NCBI GenBank assembly: GCA_038373865.1
Contig: JAXGGA010001585.1
Location: forward strand, 1 to 64,000
Length of the DNA stretch: 64,000 bases
Reading direction: 5' to 3'
Source of the DNA: Uloborus plumipes
Lineage: Eukaryota; Arthropoda; Arachnida; Araneae; Uloboridae
Shown: one piece after another, positions 13,699-25,600 of the stretch
How the letters are laid out: every line of letters starts with the position of its first letter
Position numbering within the stretch: position 1 is the first letter of the stretch
Made by a program: the position numbers and the translations under genes
The notes under the pieces: model-generated
Databases searched by the model: none
Told to the model about the DNA's origin: nothing
Seen by the model: only the letters and a program-made list of their open reading frames with translations

Positions 13699-16600
13699 AT
13701 ATTCTGTTAATGTGTATAAGGGGTTGCCACAGGCTCTTAAATGCTACTTTTTTTGTTACAAGTCGACTTTGGTGACTTTTTGATGCAAAAACTGTGAAAA
13801 GCAACTTTTTCACTAGAACTACTTTTTTTTGGAGACTTTATTTTCCAAAGTAAGCTTTTATTCGAAAATAGTTGTTTTTTTCACCTTTGTTGCTTATTTA
13901 ATATTTTAGAACCCATATTTTTGTTTACTCTTTATTCCCATTTCATCATATTTTTCTTTTAACCTTTAAGAACCGGGCGGTACACATGTTGTACCATAAA
14001 TCTTTTTTTTTACAGGACAGGGTTAAAATTTTCACTCGAGCCCTTTGGAGCTAGGGATTTTTTCAAGGTTTCATACGTCTGGTACGACAGTTTATACCTT
14101 CTCTTTTCAATGGAAAAGAAATCTGTGGTTCAACTGTCATAAATTCCTATATGAACAGACCTGAACCAAAAGGTTAAAAAATCATTCTTTGCCTTTTATT
14201 ATGGACCGGTCTGCTACATTGCTTTTAAGCAGCACTCAAGCTCAGTTTAAATGGTGGAATAACCTATTTTAATGTTTTTTAATGAAAGGTGGATTTGCTA
14301 AATAGCACTCAAGTTTTCGTCATCCAAAATCTTCAAATAGGGTCTGCAAAAAATGGAATTGCCTGAAAATTCTCACTTTGCAAATGTTATTATTAGGGGT
14401 GCAGGAACATTGCAAATATTTCCCCTTGAAAGATTTTTTTTAAGCATGGAGCGAAGATTCATGGATTATGCTGTTAGTTATTGATATTGGTCATCTTAGC
14501 TTAACTGAAATGCAATTCTTGAATTATTTTATTTTTAAAAGCTCACATAATAATGAAAAATACAATATTTTTACTTCATTTATCAGAAATTGATTTTTTC
14601 CCTTTTCAATGTTGATTAAGCTTTGCTGAAATGTAAGTAAATATATTTTTTTTTCATTTCTATTAAAAGCTTATTTTAAAAATTTGCAATGAACACTCCA
14701 TGACCATGTTGAACACTATCATTTGCTGCGTCAGGTTAGAGTCAAGTGCTGTATCACAGGTGTTTGCTTCAATTTTGTCAAGTTCTACAATATTTGAATA
14801 ATATTTATTATTGCTTTCAAAAAATAAAGCACTAATTAAAATTATAATTTAGGGCCCTATTCCAGAAAAAGTTGGTAGCATTCCACTTAAAATTGACTTC
14901 ATGTCAAACCATGTTAGTTTGCAGAATCTTTATAAATGAAGACATCATCAAACCAAAGCAAAGCTACTCTGTGAGAGTGCTTGGAGAAAGCTCTAAATTA
15001 AAAAAAAATGAGAAAAGTAAAATTTGAATGTTGCTTCTTTGCATTATTCATTATAATTTTCTTTTATAGTTGTCCTAATCGCAAATCGTATCAGCATTTA
15101 AAGTTCTGAAATTAGCGTTACATTTGTACCAAATGGGACCAAAAAGAGTGTCTTAGGTTGTGAAAGTAATATAAGTAGTTAATATAAATGAAAGCGGACC
15201 CCCCCCCCCCTCCAAAAGGCTGATTTGAGAAAGGTAGTCAAAAAATTAGAAGAAAATTAACTGGAAAATCAAGTTACAGGCAAAAGTACACAGTACTCAT
15301 CAAAAGTGCTGCCTTGCTTTGGGAGGTCTAGTTATTACAACAGAGGAATTTGTTATTATAAAGCTTATTCTTGTAACAGTAGACTTTAGAATTTTTTATG
15401 CTGATATTGCATTCTTGTAATAGCTATTTGCAGTGTTTTCTTGACAATCGCTTTACCTTGATTTTTCTTTGTAGTCTCATGAAACTAGGTCAGGTTATCA
15501 TATAAAGATCTTGGGAAAAAGAGAGAGAGCATTAAACATAAAGAAAGAATAAACTTTTACTGAACAAAAATTAAGCTAATTGATTGAAATCCTATACTAT
15601 AATACGAGAGATGGTTGTCCAGTCGAAAATCGCCCCAGAATTAATAAACTCCGGTAAACTTGGGTGTCTGGGGTTTTTGGCCACGAGGAATCTATTGGCG
15701 CCGGTTTTGAAGCGCTACGGTCGAAAAGTTCGGAGTTACAGATAGGATTCATTAAAAGTTTGAGAAGATTTCTTACTACGCCATTTTCTTTATGATTACT
15801 CTTATTGTTATATTGTTTCATAGCAATCACGTTTTAACAATGGATTTCATATGAAAATCACATCAGCGTAAATTTATGTTTTCATGGTATTTGGCAAATA
15901 ATTTCTGGCAACACGGGAGAATTGTTATTGTTTTTGAAATTTAAAAGAGATTGATCAAAATAAAGTTAGAATTTGGTATGGGCAGCGGTAGAGCCGCTAT
16001 ATAGACAGGCAGACGCATCAAACTTAAGTTTCACCACTTTGGATCCAACTTATTAACTTTCACTTTCATTTTTCGTTGTTGAGGAATTAGGGTTACCAGA
16101 GCGAAGTTTTGGGACATTGCCAAGCTTTGTTAATTTACGTACAAAGTTACCAAAAAGCGATAACTGGCTAGAAAAGACAATCCTCTCACGCGCTGGATCC
16201 TAAGTGGTAATCTTGATGCGTCGGCTCGTCTATATAGGGGCCTGAGGCTGCTGTTGTCCAATCGGTTAGTCGTCGGACTCGTAACCGGAGGGTCTCGGGT
16301 CGATCATTTAGCCGCCGATCAAAGATCCACCGTCTTCATTAATGGTTGCTGGGGGACGTTAAAAATGTTCGTGGTCACAAAATCCTTCAAGTGAAACGAA
16401 ACCTCTGGGGTGTGCTGGGCCAAGGGTTTACTCGGCCCTTGGGCCTGGTTAAAATGAACAGAGCGCTCTTCAGGGCGCCATCCCGGTTAAAAAGCGAGTT
16501 GTGGTATGTACAGGAGGAGACCTGGAGTGTGAAGTGAAGTGAAAGTCAAAACCAACTGGAACCAAATGCGTACTGGAGAACAGAGACTCTGCATCCATTC

Positions 16601-19600
16601 GCATCAAATCCTCCCGCTCCTTCGACGCCAAATGAAATGAAATTAGGTGTGATTTTACGGTGAGCATGGATTAAATAGGGTTGTGTTTTTTAAAATAAAT
16701 TACGGCTGTTTTGAATGTGTAATTGCAACCAAAGGCTCAAAAATGCTTTTCAAGTTTATCTAAATAAGTACTTCGCACTTTAGAAAAAAACACGAGTTTA
16801 CAAACCTCTTTTTTTTTAAAACCGAGCGGGCTCGGTCCCCTGGTACACGTTAGGGGTAATACTAGGAATGGTTGCCAAGTCGAAAATCGCCCCAGAATTA
16901 GTTAACTCCGGTAAACTTGGGGGTCTGGGGTTTTTGGCCACGAGGAATCACGAGGTTTGGTTTTTCTAAATAAATTTGTCAAAAATATTGAACTTCAACA
17001 CACTTTAATCTTTACACTGCTCAATTTGTACCATTTCTTTAATTGTATAATTTTTTATTATCAATTACATTTTATTTCCTATGACTTTTCAAACTTTATC
17101 TTTGTATAAAATAGTTCCCTTTCCAAACTCTAACTTTGTTTAGAATAGTTTACAATGGTGCACTTTAACTGGTTATCTTTTCACCAATGGTTTCACAAAT
17201 TTTCTTATGGCATATATTGTTTTGATAAGTCACAATTGAAAATTTAAATCTTCAAGTTAGCTTCGATACCTGTTTTCCTCGAGCGGAGCTCGGTTACCCG
17301 CTGGTTAGTTATAATAGTGGAAAATAAAAAAACAACTCCCTTTTTTTCATAGTTTTGTCTTTTTTCCTTTGTATAAGTGCATTCATTTTACGTTCATTAA
17401 GAATAAAGTTGTAGATTTTTTTGCCACTGTATGATTTTTTAACTGCACATTTTGTTTATTGCCATATTTGTCTAATCATATGAATGCATCTTTTTTTCTA
17501 CTTTTGCTACTTTTTGTTTGCATTTTTTGCTGAGGCAACCTGAAAAACTTCTCTTAATTAGAAAATTTCGCAGCTTTTATGTAGTGCTGGTTTCCTTTTC
17601 AAGGAGGGGGGAATCAACAAGATGTTTTCTAAATCATTTTAAACTTTGAAGAGTGAATTTGTGTACTGTGATACTTAATCTTTGCCATGCTATTCTATTG
17701 TTGCCATATAATTAAAGTATGCTTCACACTAAACAACCATATACTAACTTCCTGTTTTCCTCTAACTTATTCTTAGAATTATCTCTGATTACCCTCCATT
17801 GGTCCCTTACTTTATTTGCAAGTGTAGTTCATACCAAGATCCTGTTGCGAATCTGGGATTTATTTTTTTATGAAGGTTCAGTAGTTCTTTTTCAAGTTAC
17901 TCTAGGAATGCTGAAAATCAAAGTACGTTTGAATTATAAAAGTATTTCTGAATGATTTTTTATTTTACTTACAACCTTATGTGTATTTTATAACTAACAT
18001 AGTGCATGTGCTCACTATTTTATATTAACTTTACTTTAGTAAAGCATTTTTTGTTTGCATACTTAACAAAAGTTTTTACAGAAGACTTTCATAAAAATAT
18101 TTATTTGCTTTTATTTTGACATTTTCTTTCAATTAATTGTAAAATATTTCTGATCATTTTTGTGGTTGTCATTACTATTTTATTATCAATTATGCTCGAA
18201 TATTTTGTAATGCAAATTTGTTTTAAGACAGTTTTAATGTCTAAAGTGATGAACATTTGGTTTATATGATTCAAAGTCGCATAGTTATTTGGAATTTAAA
18301 AATTGTCAAAGTATGCAAAATTGTATATCTCATTTGAAAAATTACTAGTTTAAATGGTGTATAATAGTTGAGATTTTGTGTTATTTACTGTTTTATTTAT
18401 TAATTCTTGCGATTAATTTAAATATCTTTCTCATTTAGTTAATCTGAATGCACAATTTAAAAATAATTTTCAAGTTTGTATGCTTTATCCTAACTCTTAT
18501 GAAAAATTACTAAAACATTCACATTACTAAAACATTTTCAATAAGTTTGGTTTCACAAATTAAAAAAAAAATTTCTCGTTTTTATATGATTTTTTAAAAA
18601 TGAAATATAGTAGTGAAAAAGTTATTTTTCCGTCTTTCTAAGCCTATTAAATTGAAGTGGAGTTGATTTTACGTAATTAAAATTTAATAGACCTGAAATG
18701 AATTTTTTTTAAATAAAATGATATTCTGATTTCCATTGTATGTTAACTATTATTTATCCTAAAATAAACTTGTTTTAAGCAGGGAAAATTTAATACATTT
18801 TACTTAAAGTGATATTTCATGATTTATGGACATGTGTCTAGCATATTATATTGTTTGTTGTGTCATTCATACTAGCAGACATTCTCTATAGCTTGCTTTG
18901 ATACTGATTAAAGTTATAATTATTTTGTTAGGAACCTGATTTACGAACACTGGAGAATTCTGCTCAAATATTTAATGCTTTGTCTGACATTCCTGGAGAG
19001 GTAGATGATGTTGATAAACTTTTTGAAGTATCTTATGAACTTGCTGGATCTCTAAATGACATGACTCTTGAAACACATAGAAGAAAGCATCTTGCTTACC
19101 TTATGGCTGATCAAGGTGCTCTATTAAATCCTGAAAATGCCAAAAATCTTCCAAAGCAGGTGAGCATGTCTTTTCTGCTATTGTATGTGAACATATTTCT
19201 GAACTTCCAAAATGATATATCCTTTCAACTTGTTAAAATGTTTTATCACTGTTTAATTTTGCTATTATGCTGTTTACTATCATTATCAAAATATGAGGTC
19301 TTAAAGCTAAACAATATTTTTTTTAAAGTTGCCAAATTTTACCAGAAATGAACACTTAAACAGTCGCTATAGCTTCATTAAACATTCAAAAGATGTACAT
19401 ACTATGATCACTATTTCCAGACCCTTCTAAATCTCCCTAAATTTTGAAACTTTTCTTAAATCAAAGCCCAACTTAAAGATTTAATATTTGATAAGTAGCA
19501 GAAGGAGGGCACAAATGATTTATGCATGAAAAATATGTTTCATAATGTTCTTTCAATTTCTATTTTTTATAACATTTTATTACTGCCTTATTCAAAGGGT

Positions 19601-22600
19601 TCCCTTTCATAAAGTGCTAAAAATTCATATCAGAGTATTAGTAGTAAAAGAGTATTGTTTAGATGGAATTGAACAAAAGAAAAGAACAGTAATGGCAGTT
19701 AATTTTTGAGAAAGAAGATATTTCGACTTTATTCTGAAAAACAGGCATCTTTGAAAGAATTGAATTTTGTTTACATTGCAGTGGTAAAAGTATGTTCAGA
19801 TCCTTGTCTTCTAACATTGATCATGTTTTGTCAGTATGGTTTACTTTGTTTTTGAATTTATATAAAGTGTGTATGAACAATGTAGTCGAGCAGCAGGGGA
19901 ACCCTTTTGCACTGAAATGCTACTTAATGTGCTATAGTTTGACAAAAAATATTAACAAACTCTTATTTTTAAAGATATGTATTCATTGTACTTTTTTAAA
20001 TAGAGAAATACTAAAAATTGTTTGTAAATGTTATTTTATGTCACTTCTATCTAAAAATTACATTAATGTACCAAAGTCGCAACTGAACAAGTTAAACACA
20101 TTTATTTAGCAAAAATAAAACAAATTACTAAAGGTGTATGATTCACTGGTACTGGTTTAGCTCAAAACTAATTTCATTGTCATATCCCAAAAGCCAGCCT
20201 CAAAAACAGAAACCCTTTTTTTAGCCTACTTTCCCGTTAAAAATAAAAGAAAGACGAAAAAAGTATTAAAAGTAGCTTAATGCATCGAAAAAATATCGCC
20301 AAGTCCAAAAAATATCGCCAAGTTAAAAAAAATATCGCCAAGTCCAAAAAATATCGCCAAGTTAAAAAAATAAAGAGGTAAAATGAATATCGAAAAATTA
20401 AAAATTTGAAAGTAGGGTATTGAGATGGGGAATTTGTGTGTCTGTCGGTCGGTCTGTCTGTCTGTCCCCCCCTAATAACTTTTGAATGAACATTCCGATT
20501 TGGACAAACTTTTTTTTGTTGGAAAGATCTCGGCAAGTACAGCTCATTCCCATATTTGATTTTTTGATTTGAACAATTTTTGGTTCAACTTTGAGCCGTT
20601 CAAATAACCGGTCCCGCGATACTAACTTTTTAATGAACAGTCCGATTTGAACAAACTTTTTTTTGTTGGAAAGAACTTTTCAAGGATACTTCATTCCCGT
20701 ATTTACATTTCCGATTTGAACAATTTTTCATTCAACATTGAACCGCTCAAGCAAGCTGTCACCCCTAATAACTTTTGAGTAAACAGCCCGAAAAAAATGA
20801 CTGACTGTGCAGACGATTTTTTGTTTATTTATTCATTTGTTTTATTGAATTTATTATTATTATTATTATTATTATTTTTGGCAGACGATTTTTTTTGTAA
20901 CAAAAATGTTTCATTCACTAGGGCATTTTATTCTTAATTTATATTTAACAACTGGCAACGGATTAAAAGTGAAATTCGAGACATTTTATCAACGGACGAG
21001 TTTTTTTTTCTTTTTTTTTCTTTTTTTTTCTTTCTTTGATAAAATGTGTTTTGATGTACTTTGTACTTTTAATTTTTTTTTGAAAACAATTGAGGAATTT
21101 TTCTACGGAAGAACTGTAACAGTTACATTCTTTAAAAGGTGCGACAAAACTTTATTTATTCATTTATTTACTTTTTATGTGTCTATTTCATCTGATGAGA
21201 GAGGTATATTTTGCTTTTAAAGGTATGTTTGACATAATTTTTAGTCTTAGATAATCAAGAGAATAATGATCAGATGCTAGAATGCCGATGTCGATGTACG
21301 GGAAAGTAGGCTCGTTTAGTTCTTGACAGAACTTCTTGTTATTGTTGAATGTTCCCTATCCATAAAAGAGTCTATTATGTTTTCTGATTTTCATCATGCA
21401 ATGACACGAGTTTCAAATTTCTTTATAATTTTCCACAGCATCTGAATCGGCGACAGTTAAAAAGATCCAAATCAATGCTACAGTTAATTATATTTGGGGA
21501 TGGAGAAACTGAAGAAGATATTCGCAGTAAAAATGTTCGACAAACTGAAATTATGGTTGATTTGAGAGAAGCTATTTTACAGATAGCTCGTCATTTCCAG
21601 TCAGTTGATCCAAAAATCAAAGTTGTAAGTAGCTCTTTTTTCTGAAACATCAATAATTTAACATATAATTTCAATTGTTTATTATCTACTTACAAATTGA
21701 GATGTGTAACATAAATTCCTTGTTTAATTTTCCTGTTACAAAATTTCTTTTTGGTAATGACAATATTGGAAGTCTAAGTAAATTATTTTTACTACACTAT
21801 TTCAAGCTGTTTATTCTAGATTTTTTTCTCAATATAACTTTATCGTTTCTATCATCTTTTATTCAAATTCAGCAATTTTGATTGTATAATCATACTTAAA
21901 TATTATTAAACTTAAATTTGTTTTGATAATTTCAGAAAGGAAATTTTTTTCAGAATCTGGTGTCAGATTATAGTATGGAAGGTCATGCTAGAGATCAAGA
22001 AATATTTGCCAATGTTGCTCGCAATCGTAGCAGAAGAGCTAAAGCTTGCTTAGATTTTGAGCGCCATGATGATGATGAACTTGGATTCAGAAAAAATGAT
22101 ATTATTACAGTATGTATCTCTCTCTAATTTTTTTAATTCAATGTAAGCTGTAGTGCATGTTAGTCATATTTTACTATGACTTTATATATATAGAAATTAA
22201 TCTTAAGAAGTTTTGGTTCTCAGTCAGCATTCTACTTGTGTTTTGTTGCTGAGATACTTTCAATGCTTTTATTTTTTTTTTTTGTGGTTCCATTTTAGAA
22301 TGAATGCATGTAGTTTAGTTTATCTACACATGCATATAATTAACTACCACCCCAAAAGTTTCAAATTTATTTCATACATTGTAAAATGGTTTTAATGGAT
22401 GCATTTTAAAATTAAAATATAAAAATAAAATTCTCATAGTTGACAGTATTCACGAAATCTGTGTAGCCAATGTTTAGCAAGAGTTTCATTTGTACATGAA
22501 AAATATATCCTTTCTTGATCTAACTGCTGAAAACAGAAAGGTTCCTGTTTCTTCAGTTGCCTTTTGTGTATGACTTAACCAATAAAACTTCATGCTTGAT

Positions 22601-25600
22601 GTTTTAAGACTTAGTAGTACAACTTTGTTAATATAGTTGTATCATTATTTTTTAAAACTTATGATTTTGTGAAGTGTATGTACCTTCAATATGTACCATT
22701 GTTTTTTTTTATAACTTCTTAAATTATCATTGTAAAAAGAGAAAAATGATTTGCAATACATTCCCCTGCCACTCAGTATTAATGCTACTGTTTTAAAATT
22801 TTTGTACACAGATAATTTTTAAGTTCTTTTTACATTTTGTTTGTCATAGAAGCTTCATACTTTCCTTTATTTCTTGTTACTATTTTTTCTATTCTGTTTT
22901 TATTTTTTTTAATTTGACAATAAACCAAGAGTTATATATATATTCTGCTTGTTAATATTGTCGTAAATTTTCCATTTCAGATAATTAGCCAAAAAGATGA
23001 ACATTGTTGGATTGGGGAGTTGAATGGATTAAGAGGTTGGTTCCCAGCAAAATTTGTGGAGCTTTTAGATGAAAGAAGTAAACAGGTATTGTTTTATGTT
23101 TGATTCAGATTGAAGAACAAGTCACTTTATCTGTTATATATATATGATGTATTCTTAAAACTGTTTATATATTTTTAGTACTCAAGTGCTGGTGATGATT
23201 CCGTTACAGAAGTTATTACCGACTTGGCTCGAGGAACGTAAGTTATTTAACTAATTTGATTAAAAATTTTCACAGCTTAAAGCTGTGTCATATTAGTTCC
23301 AATCAAAAAGATTCTAAGTATTTTGCTCAGATTACTAGGTGATGCAGTTTTTTGCATGCTCTTTTTCTTTCAAAATGCATTTGAAACTTATTTACTAAAA
23401 TAGTTGTAAAGTAATCATAAATAAATAAATACTTTTGGGCTGGAAAGTAGTAAATTAAACAACATTTTAAAGACATAAACTTGCTGGCATGTATTTAAGG
23501 TTTCCAAGGAATTTATTTTTAGTGTATAAAGTGAGGCTATAGAGGTTTAGACAACAAAAGCAAATTTGTGCATTTTTAACTTTAGTTAATTGATTTGCAC
23601 ATTATGAAGTAGTTTGTTACTCAAAATATTTTTCATAGAGCTGGATTTTTTCAACTTTGTTCTTGTCAGTTTTAGTTTTTACTTGGTAATTTTTATATTT
23701 TATTGCATTATTGAAAGTTTGTTTCATTTTTTGTGCAAAAAAGTTTTCTTTTTTTTTAAAGTAACAATGCTTTGACTGTTTTTATTGATATATGTATCTA
23801 ATGTGTGCATATAGTGTGTGTATGTGTATAATTTATTTGTTTTTATGTTTTCAGTTTGTGTCCTGCTGTAAAAGCTGTTTTAGAACATGGAATGAAAAAA
23901 TCCTCAATTTTAGGTGGACCTTGTCATCCTTGGCTGTTTATTGAAGAGGTATCATATTATGTATCATTTTAGAAAAAGAGCTTTATCCAAGTTATTTTAA
24001 CTACTTATTTTTACTTATGTGAATCAAATATTTATGTAAATTTTGCTTCTTGTAAAATGCTTTTTGCAGGTTGCTAATAAAGAAGTGGAGAAAGATTTTA
24101 ATTCTGTTTATTCTAGATTAGTTCTTTGTAAAACATTTAGGTAAGTTTTGTGCTGTTTTAATAGATATTGTTAAAGTTAATAAATAAATAAATAATCAAT
24201 TACATAAGTGAATGAGCAAATAAAGGTTTGCCATTTCAATGTTATGGGTCTTAGTTCTACTTAGCTGTAGTTTTAAAACGGAGAAACAATTTTATTTATT
24301 TTTTGATCATGCTTTCAAATAGTTTACATGCTGCCATTTTTATCTGTATCAAGGGGGATTGGAAGTGTAATTTATAAGTGAAAAATAGAGCATTTGTTTT
24401 TTATTTTATTTTAATAAGGCATTCAATTAGACCTGTTATTTGAGTGCCTATTTCTTGTGTTGTCTTGTATGTATATAAAATAAAAAAATCAAACCTCTTG
24501 AGGCAGTGGCACCAAATCTTTCCGTAGTGTCAAAACCTCTTGAGGCAGTAGCACCAAATCTTTCCTTATTGACTTGTCAACCTTTCATTAAGGACTTGTC
24601 AACACTATTCCAAATTATTTGCATTACAAAATTCCTTCCCTCATTCATATACATTTATACTAGCATCATAACCAAGTTAATATGCTGAATGCTTTGGTAT
24701 CTTTAAAATAATAAATAAATTATGAATTATAAATTAATGAATAATTAAATTGTATATGTACAACAATTCAGATCTGTAAAGGTATGAAACCAATATCCAG
24801 ATTGAGTTCGTTTTAAAGCCTAGTTCTACTGTAGTCTTAGAATGAAAAGATTAAAAAGTAGTTCAGTTTTACTGCTATGATATTCAAAATGAATACTTAC
24901 ATAACTTCTTTGAGGAATGAATTTATATGTTCAGAGCTTATAATTGCAGTGTGTATTATCGTGTTTCTGAATTACTACACCATCGGGAAAATTAGAACTT
25001 TGCAAACATATTGTTTTGAAGACATTAGCAATAATGATAATCCATAACCAAATGTTGCAAAAATTGCTTAAAAAAAAAAAAAAAAGAAAACAATTTTTTT
25101 CATTTCAAGTCGAAAGAGCTATTTTTTATACATACAACATTTTGTAAACTACATACTCTTATGAATGTATTCTAAACATATTTGGTGAAAATAATAATTA
25201 ATGATCAATGTTTGTAAAGAGTGGTTTATCTTGAACTGAACTCATGCTTTAAACAAAAGGAAAGGCATCAGGTTGAAAGTTTAAAATTCCTGAAAGTTCT
25301 ACTGCCCAATAGATAATTTTCAGAAAAATGTAGAAAAATAAGACAAAATGTCTCCACTTTTCATAAAAAACTGCTGCTCATTACTTAAGATGCTTGAGAA
25401 GAGCAAATTGTAAACTTTATAAAACCTCAAAATACATGAGGACTTTAATTTCAAAGCCGGAGAAGGAAATGCCATCTGAAATGGGATATATCCATACTAA
25501 TCTACAATGCGAAACAGAAAATTTTTGACACAAAATTATAAATAAATAAATACATAAAACTGCCATTCACAGTGCATTTGAGGAGATTAAATAAAACAAT

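Larger units (their letters stand above)
15590..16843 (+). mobile_element. non-autonomous Helitron 1
   Basis: Starts A|TCCTATACTATAATACGAG at 15590. Ends with the hairpin ACCGAGC-GG-GCTCGGT (16821-16836) followed by CCCCTGG|T at 16843, the CTRR-T terminus of Helitrons. No Rep/Helicase coding is seen. The interior contains a MITE (about 15993-16234) and a tRNA-like SINE. Confidence 0.6.
12984..17776 (+). other. SGSM3: SGSM3 intron 7
   Basis: A 4.8-kb intron. It holds a TA microsatellite, a TTAA-flanked MITE (13963-14173), a poly-C run at about 15200-15210, and the Helitron composite (15590-17304). The stretches 12984-13660, 14180-15580 and 17310-17776 are AT-rich without recognised features. 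Confidence 0.75.

Noticed and set aside
16246..16315. Possible tRNA-Thr(CGT) gene
   Set aside because: The anticodon and T arms do not pair properly and a non-tRNA body follows, so it fits a SINE head better.
20287..20367. Regular AATATCGCCAAGT repeats as a CRISPR-like array
   Set aside because: The repeats are directly adjacent without spacers, inside a eukaryotic transposon.
20906..21220. ORF conserved between DINE-like copies 1 and 2 ([17 protein letters not shown])
   Set aside because: The similarity simply reflects two copies of the same element; the ORF runs through poly-T tracts, and no protein domain is visible.
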